Shown here: positions 54,280 to 64,000 of the stretch, piece after piece | Layout: the number at the start of each line of letters is the position of its first letter | How positions within the stretch are numbered: position 1 is the first letter of the stretch | Assembly: GCF_030269925.1 (NCBI RefSeq) | Contig: NC_085131.1 | Coordinates: 2,308,001-2,372,000, forward strand | From: Bombyx mori | Lineage: Eukaryota; Arthropoda; Insecta; Lepidoptera; Bombycidae | Direction of reading: 5' to 3' | DNA length: 64,000 bases | Made by a program: the position numbers and the translations under genes | The notes under the pieces: model-generated | The model's input: the letters and a program-made list of their open reading frames with translations, nothing else | What the model was told of the DNA's origin: nothing | Database searches by the model: none

Positions 54280-57200
54280 CTGCAGTTCGCTGTAGCACGT
54301 AGGTGGGCAGGATCGACCGGTGAAACATTACCCTCTCACAGAAAATCAGCGTGAAGTGGGGGCCTCCTAGAGGCCACCGTGTTTCGACTGGTGAGTGAGA
54401 GTCCCGGCACCCTTATCCCTCTACCTTGGGGCCCAAATAGCAACTGGCACTTTCATTATACTACACGTATCGCAACAGATTTTCTAGGGACTGTTGCGTT
54501 GCGTGTGGGAATGAGTATCAGTTGGCCCCTTCCTGTCTTTTTATTCCCTGTCCCACAATTCCTCACCCTCTGTGACCTTTCTCCTTCCCTTTCCTTCCCC
54601 ACCCCTTATGCTATTTTTGATTTTTGTGATGGCGACGAGTGATACAAATAAAATACCTCAGGAGGGTACCAGTCTCTTAGAGACTGGAGAATCCCTCTTT
54701 GAGCGAGAGCGAGAGATGCTATCCTCTCGCTCTGGCTCAGGCTGCCCATCGTATTCTGGGGGGGCACATCAAGCGTCGTTTATCACAGCTGCTGAGTGCA
54801 AACTGAGCCCAATAACGAGGAAGTCCCCCTCCACTTTAGCAGTGGATTTTTCTAACATCAGGGGACTTCACTCGAACTTAAATGCCGTCCACCACCATCT
54901 CGAGACGGAAAGGCCAGATTTGCTTTTCCTGACGGAGACGCAGATTTCCTCCCCAACTGACACTTCATATCTAAAGTACCCGGCCTATAGCCTGGAGCAC
55001 GTTTTTGTGCCACGCGCCGGCGTGTGTGTGTACATCAGGGAGGGAATTTGTTACCGTAGGCTCAGCAGTCTTGAAGGCAGAGACCTGTCGACCCTTTGGG
55101 TGCGCGTCGATTGTGAGGATCACATTCGCGTCTACGCGTGCCTTTACAGGTCTCATAGCGGAAATTCGGAAATTGACCGGCTCTTCGAGCACCTGCAGGT
55201 GTCCACTGACAGAATACTTGAGCAGATTCCTACCGCAGAAATTGTGGTTTTGGGCGACTTTAATGCCCACCACTCTGACTGGTGGGTGGGTCAGTACGTG
55301 GGTCAACACGTACTGACCATGCGGGAAGGTCTGCTCACGATTTTGCCATTGCCAATGGTCTGACGCAGATGGTACCTTCTCCCACACGTGTGCCGGACGT
55401 GGAAGACCATTCGCCTTCCTTATTGGACCTTCTGCTGACCTCTCGCCCCGAACCCATTCGGGTATGGGTCGATGCTCCTCTCGGGTCATCGGACCATTGC
55501 CTAGTTCGGAGCGTGGTGCCTCTCACCGTCTCGTCGCAACCACTTCCATCTGGTAGACGACGTGTTTGGCACTGCAGGTCAGCAGACTGGGACGGGATGC
55601 GCTCTTTCTTTGCATCTTACCCATGGGGGCAGATTTGCTTCAAGTCAGAGGATCCTAGCACCTGCGCTGACTCGGTTGCCGGCGTCGTGCTGCAGGGCAT
55701 GGAATTGTTTATTCCTAGCTCAGCGGTGCCCGTCGGTGGCAGGTCTCGGCCCTGGTTTGGTGGGTCCTGCCGTGATGCACATCGTCGCAAGCGGGAATGC
55801 TACCAGGCTTGGTCTAGGGCAAAGGCCGCTAAGGATGTAAACTCTGACTCACTCAAGAAGAAGTACAACTCTGCTTCCAGGTTCTTTAAGAGGCAAATTG
55901 CATTGGCAAAATCAAATTACGTTGGGAGAATTGGCGAGAGACTGGCGCGCCTGCCATCTGGCTCACGTGCGTTCTGGTCTCTCGCCAAGGCTGTCCAGGG
56001 TAATTTCTGTCGGTCGACGCTTCCACCTTTGCGCGGGGAGGATGGTTCATTGGCCTATTCCGCAAGGGAGAAAGCCGATCTTCTTGGCTCTATCTTTGCG
56101 GAAATCTCGACTCTTGACGAAAGGGGGAACACTCCTCCTACCATCCCGAGGTGTGAAACCACAATGGCGGACGTCCGCTTCACACAGTGTGCTGTGCGGA
56201 AAGCACTATTCTCCCTGGATGTCAACGAGTCGAGTGGGCCCGATGGAATATCTCCTATTGTGCTGAAGGTGTGTGCTCCAGAGCTGGCACCGGTTTTAAC
56301 GCGCTTATTCAGACACTCTTATGTCCTCGGCGTTGTCCCACATTCAAGGAAGACGGCTCTAGTACACCCGATCCCTAAAAAAGGCGACCGCTCAGATCCG
56401 TCCAACTACAGGCCTATCGCTATCACCTCCTTACTCTCCAAAATTATGGAATCCATAATCAACCGCCAGCTCATGGGCTACCTGGAAGAGCACCAGCTGA
56501 TCAGCGACCGCCAATATGGCTTCCGCAAAGGCCGATCAGCTGGTGATCTTTTGGCTTTACTAACTCACCGTTGGGCGCAGGCGGTTGAGAGTAGGGGTGA
56601 GGCACTAGGCGTTAGTTTGGACATTGCGAAAGCCTTCGATCGGGTTTGGCATAAAGCCTTACTATCGAAGCTTCCTTCCTATGGGCTTCCTGAGAGACTT
56701 TGTAGGTGGATCGGCAGTTTCCTTGCGGAACGGAGAGTTAAAGTCGTCATAGACGGCTCATGCTCGGACCCCCGGACCGTAAATGCTGGTGTTCCCCAAG
56801 GCTGCGTGTTATCCCCGACATTGTTCATTCTGCATATCAATGATTTGTTGCATACCAGTGGCATTCATTGCTATGCGGATGACAGTACCGTGGATGCACT
56901 GTATTTCGGCCGCAGCAATATCTCTCGGGATCACGTCGATGAGTGTCGGAACAAACTTGTGTCTGAAATCGAATCATCCCTTGTGAAGATTTCCGATTGG
57001 GGGGGACTAAATCTAGTCCAGTTTAACCCTTCTAAGACTCAAGTTTGCGCGTTCACCGCAAAAAAGCCCCCTTTGTCGCATCGCCACTCTTCGGAAACAC
57101 TCACCTTTGTGCCAAGCCGAACATGAGCATTCTGGGCGTAGACATTTCGAGTGTTGTCCAGTTTGGCGGTCATTTGGAGAGCAAGGCTAAAATGGCCTCC

Positions 57201-57815
57201 AAAAAACTCGGAGTACTCAACAGGGCCAAACAGTACTTCAAGCCGGCTCACCGCCTTAAGCTGTATAAGGCGCAGGTGCGGCCTCACATGGAGTATTGTT
57301 GCCACCTTTGGGCCGGGGCTCCGGGTTATCAGCTATCTCCCTTTGACCGAATCCAACGTAGGGCATCTCGGATTGTCGACGATCCTGAACTTGCCGATCG
57401 GCTAGATCCTTTGGCACTGCGTAGGGATATATCTTCCCTATGCATACTTTACAGAATTTACAATGGGGAGTGTTCCGAGGAGTTGTTCAATTTAATAGAA
57501 GCCGCTGATTTTCGCAACCGATCGTCTCGCCGGAACTATCATCCGCACCATCTGGATGGTTGGCGTTCCACTACAATGCGTTTTAAAAACAGTTTTCTGC
57601 CACGCACAGTAAATCTCTGGAATTCGTTGCCATCAGCGGTCTTCCCCAACAACTGCGACATTGGGTTATTCAAGAAAAGAGCATATTCTTATCTGAAGGG
57701 TAGGCAACGCACTGGCGTAAACGCTGGTGACCGTGGGCGGCGGTGAATCACTTACCATCAGGTGACCCATCTTGCTCGTTTGCCTCTTAGTTGTTATAAA
57801 AAAAAAAAAAAAAAA
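54280..57815 (+). mobile_element. CR1-like LINE (CR1B-type), near full length
   Basis: A single polyprotein with endonuclease, RT and a conserved C-terminal block, then a short 3' UTR (CACTTACCATCAGGTGACCC) and poly-A (57798-57815). The 5' limit is a guess, set where GC content rises and before a pyrimidine-rich leader (about 54540-54610). Two frameshifts break the frame. The CR1B name is from memory of silkworm elements. No target duplication found by eye. Confidence 0.82.
54572..57746 (+). pseudogene. CR1-like LINE endonuclease/reverse transcriptase polyprotein (two frameshifts)
   Basis: First frame (54572 to about 55310): DFSNIRGLHSNLNAVHHHL, LLFLTETQISS, AGVCVYIRE and VVLGDFNAHHSDW of the endonuclease. 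An indel at about 55300-55315 moves to the frame running to 57126: SDHCLVRSVV (endonuclease end), KAVQGNF, SSGPDGISP, NYRPIAITSLLSKIMESI, YGFRKGRSAGDLL, SLDIAKAFDRVWHKALL, AGVPQGCVLSPTLF and CYADDSTV (catalytic YADD intact). A second indel in the A6/C5 run at 57059-57072 moves to the frame ending at 57746: [39 protein letters not shown] and [18 protein letters not shown]. The number of lesions is small, so this copy is fairly recent. Confidence 0.85.
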
Positions 57816-57925
57816 TTTCAAGATAATCTTGTATATATACAAGTTCCGAACAACAACATTTGGACCGTCGTCTACCGAGCGAAATCACCCGCTCGATGGA
57901 AGATCTTCCCGTTGTCGTATACCTA
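57816..57925 (+). repeat. Inverted repeat, left unit
   Basis: TTTCAAGATAATCTTGTATATATAC..., CATTTGGACCGTCG, CGAGCGAAATCACCCGCTCG and GGAAGATCTTCCCG. It is the reverse complement (diverged) of 60317-60420 and starts immediately after the LINE poly-A. Confidence 0.65.
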
Positions 57926-58365
57926 CACTATTACGTCTTACTACTTAACCGACCATTATTCATTTTTACATAAGCCTTGTCAGGAGTATAGAACAAACAA
58001 TACACATGTTATTTATTACCAAGAAAATAACAAAAAAAAAAAACTATTCTTGAGGGATATAATTTTACGCTGTTTGTTTGATTGTTTCTACTCATATTAA
58101 TATTTTATTAATTATTTCAATCAAAAACTCACTAAAGAATTTGTTTCTGTAAAATCGTTTCCGCTACCCGCCACGCTATTCTTATGAAGCGTGTGCGCGT
58201 CCTTCGCGAATGTTCGCTAACCGCGAGATAGGAACTCTCACTGTTGATTTGTTGCTTGCTTCTTGATCTACGAGTTAAGTTTTGCGTATTCTGTATAACG
58301 TATGTGCTTAAGTTACATTTAAGTACAATTTTTAAAGTGTTTCAAAGGAAATTTTGGTTATTGGT

Positions 58366-58612
58366 AACTGGTGGTAGGGCCTCTTGTGAGTCCGCGCGGG
58401 TGGGTACCACCACCCTGCCTATTTCTGCCGTGAAGCAGTAATGCGTTTCGGTTTGAAGGGTGGGGCAGCCGTCGTAACTATACTAGAGACCTTAGAACTT
58501 GTATCTCAAGGTGGGTGGCGCATTTACGTTGTGGATGTCTATGGGCTCCAGTAACCACTTAACACCAGGTGGGCTGTGAGCTCGTCCACCCACATAAGCA
58601 ATAAAAAAAAAT
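58366..58612 (+). mobile_element. Bm1 SINE, 5'-truncated
   Basis: From AACTGGTGGTAGGGCCTCTT to CACATAAGCAATAAAAAAAA. The body is well conserved. Confidence 0.92.
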
Positions 58613-59005
58613 ATTAAAACTTTGTTCACACGAATACTTATGATGAATTATTATTAGCGGTAGAGCTTATTATAATTTTACACGGGAATTTACAACAATA
58701 ATGCTAATTTTAAGTAGCCAGTCAACTATACATTTTTATTTGATGGGTAATAGAAAAATTCGATTTCATTTCCTAATGTGAGTCCATTTACATTGTTTTG
58801 TGTATAAGCTCCGTAAGCACTTAATATCGGATGCACACTTTCAAGCGTTATACACAACTATTGAGAAAAAATAAATAAACTACGTATGTATAAATACTTT
58901 GATGTATAACGGCCTTCCTAGTGTTAAGTGGTCACCGGCGTAAAATATATAAACTATAAACCAAAGTGAATCAAAGTGAGTTATCGAGTTATTTATTGAA
59001 GAACT
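58613..59005. other. AT-rich spacer
   Basis: A small decayed SINE-like piece at about 58912-58945 (CCTTCCTAGTGTTAAGTGGT). Nothing else seen. Confidence 0.4.
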
Positions 59006-59293
59006 AGCTGACCCGGCAGACTTCGTAATTCCTCAATCGATAAATAAAAGACCTAAACTTTTGTATAAAATAAACTTAAAACAAACAAAAAGAATCCGTC
59101 CGACGGAGGACACATCAAAGGAAAAACAAAATTGTTATTTTTATTTAATTCCGAGCATTTTCATATTTGTCTACCTTTTGAACCTTCTCTGAACTTTCAC
59201 AAATAATTCAAGACCAAAATTAGCCAAATCGGTCGAGCCGTTCTCGAGTTTTAGCGAGACTAACGAACAGCAATTCATTTTTATATATATAGA
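59006..59293 (-). mobile_element. Helitron-like element, family 1
   Basis: On the minus strand it starts A|TCTATATATATAAAAATGAA and ends CTGCCGGGTCAGCTAG|T. It is the best-preserved copy of this family in the window. Its AT-borders agree with insertion between A and T. Confidence 0.7.
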
Positions 59294-59614
59294 TTAGAGA
59301 ATACAATGAAGAAATACTCGCGCAGAAATACGCATTTAACTAAATTTTTTCTTATGTCAGCAAACTTTTTTTCATAAAGCTCTATTCAGAAAACAAATAT
59401 CGTTCAAGTACACACACTAGGCTAGGCTTTCGATTTTCCAAACAAGGAAAATTTCGCGTGCAATTTTCCAAATGTGTCGAAATTTTCACGATACATTTTT
59501 GCTTCGAACGCTCCGTTCTTTTTGGGTACGGCACTAAACTTATTTACACAATATTCGTTTGATTTTGATTAAAAAAAGTCGGTTGTCTGTAAAGTCGGCT
59601 TACTGACGATAGTT

Positions 59615-59998
59615 GAACGTGACAACGTCATAAGAAAATACTGATGAAATGGTTTCATTTTTCAAAAGAAAATTTTAATTTTATTTGTTTGATAGATATT
59701 TTGTATGGACAATTCACACCACATTCACTTTTCACTAAACTTTATACTTGACGAAAACAAGTATATGTATTATTGTATAGCAGCTGTCCATGCCGATGCA
59801 TCGCTCACTCAAGTAGGAGAGAGACATGTCGAACGCTGCCGAACGCGGAGGCCGATTGTGCCTCTTTGTCGTTCGTTGCGCGTTCTCGCTTGCACTTCAA
59901 GCCTTAAATGGAACAACTCAGAGCGAGATAACGCCGCATGAGTCATGTTTTTTCGTGCGTGCAGCCGGCTCCATCGAATTATAAGACGTTGTCACGTC
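59615..59998. mobile_element. DNA-transposon-like element with short terminal inverted repeats
   Basis: TGAACGTGACAACGTCATAA at the left and TTATAAGACGTTGTCACGTC at the right are imperfect inverted ends. The interior has a GC-rich half with ACGCTGCCGAACGCGG and GCGTTCTCGCTTGCAC. A 78-codon frame (59705-59941) is not a recognised transposase. I recall this sequence type as frequent in silkworm. Confidence 0.5.
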
Positions 59999-60316
59999 AA
60001 AAATTGCTAACGTATTTTTTTTAAATGATGTTCAGTTTTATTGGCAGACAACAATATACTATTGGCCATAGAAGCAACAGAAGGAAAACAAAGTTGAAGA
60101 GACTCTTAAGCCATGTACCAATATTTAGTACCGATTTTTTTTAAGAAATACATCGACAAGTTCATCCATAAAGAATAATTTCGACTTCGGAAGTTCCCTA
60201 ATAATTATTGAACAGAATCAAAGTTCATTTTTGAAAGGAAAAAAAAACATTTGAATTTTCTTAATTCTCCGCTATTCTTCTACATAATTACAAAAAGTTA
60301 GTAACAAGTTTGGAGG

Positions 60317-60420
60317 ATAACGACACAGGGAAGATCTTCCAGCGAGCGGGTGTATTTGCTCGGCATACCGACGGTCCTAATGTTGTTGTTGTATATATTT
60401 AAGCTTATCTTGAAAATGTC
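60317..60420 (-). repeat. Inverted repeat, right unit
   Basis: Reverse-complement partner of 57816-57925: GATAACGACACAGGGAAGAT, CCAGCGAGCGGGTGTATTTG, CTCGGCATACCGACGGTCC and AAGCTTATCTTGAAA. Confidence 0.65.
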
Positions 60421-60683
60421 GTTAGCGAGATTCAGGCATCCGTCAAATATCTTGTGTTCTATTATACCTACCGCCACAATAAGCCTTACTTATGTTCGAA
60501 GTTTCTCTCCTAAAATGATCGCTCAGAAATGTTTCTTGGAATATCGTAATACCCAAGCGCTCCGCTCTTTCATATTGCGTTCCTAGAGAAAATTCTTGAC
60601 TTGTACCATTCAGTTGAAATGAACCATTCAATTATTCTTGGATGTTATATAATTAATTATAGTATGTCCTTCTTTAAGCAATT

Positions 60684-60921
60684 ATTACTGGTGGTAGGAC
60701 CTCATATGAGTCCACACGGGTAAGTACCACCACCCTGCCTGTTTCTGCCGTGAAGCATTAATGCATTTCGGTTTGAAGGGTGGGGCAGCCGTCGTAACTA
60801 TACTGAGACCTTACCATATCTCAAGGTGGGTGACGGCATTTACGTTGTAGATATCTATGGGCTCCAGAAACCACTTAGCACCAGATGGGTTGTGAGTTCG
60901 TCCACACCCATCTAAGCAAAA
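60684..60921 (+). mobile_element. Bm1 SINE, 5'-truncated
   Basis: From ATTACTGGTGGTAGGACCTC to CCATCTAAGCAAAAAAGCC, with a short deletion in the ACCTTAGAACTTATATC region. Confidence 0.9.
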
Positions 60922-60939
60922 AAGCCTCGAAATTAGTTC

Positions 60940-61035
60940 TCAGTGATACGCAGTGGCTTCGCCGTGCTCGTTGTATTGGTGTTGTCCACGGGCGACGGTG
61001 ACAACTCACCACCAAACAGACCATCGAGGACATTG
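60940..61035 (+). repeat. Decayed CR1-like LINE 3' UTR
   Basis: GTTGTCCACGGGCGACGGTG, then ACAACTCACCACCA, resembles the LINE tail pattern ...CATGGGCGACGGTAACCACTCACC. Short relic just after a Bm1 copy. Confidence 0.4.
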
Positions 61036-62174
61036 GAAAGAAATAAAAACAATGAACTTAGTAAAATAAGAAAATGTTTCTTTCGGTGTAATAAATCTTT
61101 AATTTTAAACAGAACCCATATCGTATTGAACGGAAATTATAAATGGGCATATCGTTAACTCGCTCGCCGGCACCGAGTTTATCGGAATCATATCGAATAA
61201 ATCGAATTCGAAGTGAAGAATTTTTAAAAAGAATTTTCTCAAAGTCATATATTATATTATCATATACGGTTGACTACGCACCGTTCTGAGTTCAAAATTA
61301 TATGTGACTTTTTTTGGACTTTTTTTTAGATTGATTTGATAATTTACGTGTATAAATATTTTTAATGTGCTATTTCGTGGTGCTCTCGGAATTCAATCTA
61401 GGAAGTGTGACGTGGGAATAAAAATATTATTATATTGTTTTTCTGTCTTTTTTAAAATAGCCAAAAAGAATTTCGAAACTTTTCAAATCTAAATTCGAAT
61501 TTTGAGTTCTGAGCGAATACTGGTTTTGTAAATAGCGCACAATCGAACATTCTCGAAAAACAATTGACAACGGTGTGGGTCTTGATCAGTTGTTTTAGCT
61601 TTCCATTGCTGCTTTCCAAGATTTCAAATAACTACAACAGCAGTAACTTATGTTCATTACTAATTTTGAATAATATTTTTTATTAATGTAGGTATTCCGG
61701 TCTCAAATTCAGGATTGATCTCTTTACTTTTTTACCGGTGTTTACTGGAACTAATTTATGTATCGAAAGGTGAAGGCTATATTGGGTTTGAACGACATTT
61801 TTGCAACTTTACAGAAGACTCTCTTAAAGTATAAAATTTGGAAAAATAGCACACCAAAGAACTTCTTCAGTTACAATGGAATAAACTTAATTGGAGTTTA
61901 ATTAAAAACATAGAACTGTTGCTGCTGATATCAAATAAAACTAACCTTTAATTACAGAGATAAATGTCGCTTCTTAAGCGAAATGTTGCTTGAAGCAAAT
62001 ACCCTTTTACCTTTCGATATAGTGATTATTTCTGTCGTTGGAAAGTTTTACGGTTCACCTGTACGGTAAATATTTAACCAACCCTTAAATTGGAACGTAT
62101 AGTTACTTCGCGTCAAAAACGCGTCAGAAAGGACGCGAGCGTGCTCACATTACGTGAGTACGACCCTGGTACAA
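61036..62174. other. AT-rich intergenic stretch
   Basis: No gene, no long open frame and no recognised repeat. Confidence 0.45.
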
Positions 62175-62621
62175 TTTTTTATTTTTTATTGCTTAGGTGG
62201 GTGGACGAGCTCATAGCCCACCTGGTGTTAAGTGGTTATTGGAGCCCATATACATCTACAACGTAAATGCGCCACCCACCTTGAGATAAGTTCTAAGGTC
62301 TCAGTATAGTATACAACGGCTGCCTCACCCTTCAAACCAAAACGCATTACTGCTTCACGGCAGAAATAGGCAGGGTGGTGGTACCTACCCGCGCGGGCTC
62401 ACAATAGGTCCTACCACCAGTAATTACGCAAATTATAATTTTGCGGGTTTGATTTTTATTAGTTACACGATGTTATTCCTTCACCGTGGAAGTCAATCGT
62501 GAACATTTGTTGAGTACGTATTTCATTAGAAGTATTAGTGCTCGCCTGCGGGATTCGAACACCGGTGCATCGCTCAACACGAATGCATCGGACGTCTTAT
62601 CCTTTAGGCCACGACGACTTA
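62175..62621 (-). mobile_element. Full-length Bm1 SINE
   Basis: From the reversed A-tail and TGCTTAGGTGGGTGGACGAG to the head with B box (GATTCGAACACC reversed) and A box (CCTTTAGGCCACGACGACTT reversed). All modules are present, with small indels. Confidence 0.93.
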
Positions 62622-63080
62622 GAAATTATTCATTATTCGATAGTATTCCCATATGATACTAGGAAAACGCTACCAGCTGTTACTATTTACTAATAACCGA
62701 AGAATACTAAAACAAGATTTCCCCTTGAACAATAAAACAATCAACAAACATAAATCCATTAATAGAAATACCAAAAGTTGTTGTTCAAGTTATACCTTTT
62801 ATTAAAAATACCGTTCTATTTCACGCCTTGCGGAATGCAATAGTCTCTCTGGTTAGGTTATGTATTAAAATTTTCTTTCCTCCCCGTGACCTTAAACGTA
62901 TCTCGAGAAAGAAATATCTTTGAATATTTTGTTCTCAGCATTTGTTTCTTATAACTGGTTTTATTCGTTAAATTTATATTGCGATTATTCACATGAAAAT
63001 GTTGCAAATTGCTAAAAACTGTTATTAATATACATTTAACGAATAAAAACACTGTGTAATGTAAATAATCACATTAAAAT
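62622..63080. other. AT-rich spacer
   Basis: No gene. ACGAATAAAAACACTG and AACTGGTTTTATTCGTT near 62955-63050 are partly complementary and could pair; otherwise nothing. Confidence 0.35.
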
Positions 63081-63081
63081 G

Positions 63082-63262
63082 TTGCCGTGAAGCAGTAATG
63101 CGTTTTGGTTTGAAGGGTGGGACAGCCGTTGTGACTATACTGAGACCTTAGAACTATATCTCAAGGTGTGTGGCGCATTTACGTTGTAGATGTCTATGGG
63201 CTCCAGTAACCACTTAACACCAGGTGGGCTGTGAGCTCGTACAAACATCTAAGCAATAAAAA
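63082..63262 (+). mobile_element. Bm1 SINE, 3' part
   Basis: From TTGCCGTGAAGCAGTAATGC to ACATCTAAGCAATAAAAAAA. Strongly 5'-truncated. Confidence 0.92.
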
Positions 63263-63338
63263 AATAAAAAAATAAATTGCTAAACCGTTTTAAAACGTTT
63301 AAAATTAATACAATATGAAATTGGATATTAGATTTTTT

Positions 63339-63510
63339 TATTTTATTTTTAATTGCTTAGATAGGTGGACGAGCTCACAGCCCACCTGGTGTTAAGTGGT
63401 TACTGGAGCTCATAGACATCTATAACGTACATGCGTCCCACTTTGAGGCATAAGTTCTAAGATCTCAGTATAGTTACAACGGCTGCCCAGCCCTTCAAAC
63501 CGAAACGCTT
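63339..63510 (-). mobile_element. Bm1 SINE, 3' part, opposite orientation
   Basis: A T-run and AATTGCTTAGATAGGTGGAC through AGCCCTTCAAACCGAAACGC. It lies between two plus-strand copies, so it forms inverted pairs with both. Confidence 0.92.
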
Positions 63511-63526
63511 CTAATCTATCTAATTT

Positions 63527-63770
63527 ACTGGTGGTAAGACTTCCTGTCAGTCCGCACGGGTAGGTACCACCACCCCGCCTATTTCTGCCGTAAAGCAGTA
63601 TTGCGTTCCGGTTTGAAGGGTGGGGCAGCCGTTGTAACTATACTGAAACCTTAGAACTCATATCTCAAGATGGGAGGCGGCATTTACGTTGTAGATGTCT
63701 ATGGGCTGTAGTAACCACTTAACACCAGGTGGGCTGTGAGCTCGTCCACCCATCTAAGCAATAAAAAAAA
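63527..63770 (+). mobile_element. Bm1 SINE, 5'-truncated
   Basis: From TTACTGGTGGTAAGACTTCC to CATCTAAGCAATAAAAAAAA. Third copy in a 700-bp cluster. Confidence 0.92.
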
Positions 63771-64000
63771 ACATTAATAGAAAATATTATTCAAAGTTAG
63801 TAATTAACATAAGTTACTGTCGTTGTAGTTATTTGAAATCTTGGGAAGCAATAATTTAACGCTAAAACAACTGATGTAAACAATAAATAATAATAATAAA
63901 ACTATAATCAGAGCCTAAAAGAAAAAATATATCGCGTTTTAAGAAATTTAGGTTCGAATTCCCGCAGAAAAATAAAACGTAGGCTTAAAGACAGGATTTG

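Noticed and set aside
54971..55489. 172-codon antisense frame across the CR1-like endonuclease
   Set aside because: Opposite-strand shadow of the LINE polyprotein.
1..64000. CRISPR arrays, bacterial operons, prophage or plasmid genes
   Set aside because: None present; the window is eukaryotic with introns and retrotransposons. The evenly scattered Bm1 copies are SINEs, not spacer-separated repeats.

Overview
This window is nuclear DNA from a lepidopteran, almost certainly a silkworm (Bombyx mori or a close relative). The main evidence is about twenty copies of the Bm1 SINE: a tRNA-derived head with A and B boxes, a body carrying CTGGTGGTAGGACCTC, and the 3' end GTGGGCTGTGAGCTCGTCC...CTAAGCAATAAAA. 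The retrotransposon families are also ones I recall from silkworm. The DNA is AT-rich, with split genes and long introns, and nothing in it is bacterial.

The only host gene I can support is the 3' half of a sodium/calcium exchanger (Calx/NCX family) on the + strand. Eight exons lie at 11086-11177, 12204-12263, 37539-37684, 38183-38282, 40488-40586, 41439-41597, 43127-43298 and 44440-44644 (stop). All have AG/GT borders and matching phases. They encode the end of the second Calx-beta domain, the end of the cytoplasmic loop, and the C-terminal membrane half with the alpha-2 repeat. The N-terminal half must lie to the left of the window. A 60-nt in-frame exon (12204-12263) looks like an optional cassette.

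Region by region: 1-3.1 kb holds a decayed PIF/Harbinger transposase (HARBI1-like). 3.1-11 kb holds scattered SINE, Helitron and LINE remnants, including an R1-type LINE 3' end with a target-site duplication. 11-44.6 kb is the exchanger gene. Its 25-kb intron carries the most striking structure here: a Helitron-like element split by a long, nearly perfect inverted repeat (arms about 1.28 kb, 172-nt spacer), whose right arm is in turn split by an RTE-type LINE. The same intron carries a jockey-clade (BMC1/L1Bm-like) LINE inserted into a Bm1 SINE, and a solo LTR carrying a second type of tRNA-SINE. From 44.6 kb to the end I see no host gene, only SINEs, a CR1-like LINE (54.3-57.8 kb) with two frameshifts, short inverted-repeat elements, and a locally duplicated segment (45.8-47.6 kb) whose two copies took different insertions.

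All LINE reading frames are broken (frameshifts, a nonsense codon, or a changed catalytic-motif residue), so none is likely to be autonomous as assembled. Useful history can be read directly: occupied and empty sites inside the window give the order of several insertions. The Bm1 3' end also resembles the 3' end of CR1-like LINE fragments in the same window, which suggests which machinery mobilises Bm1.
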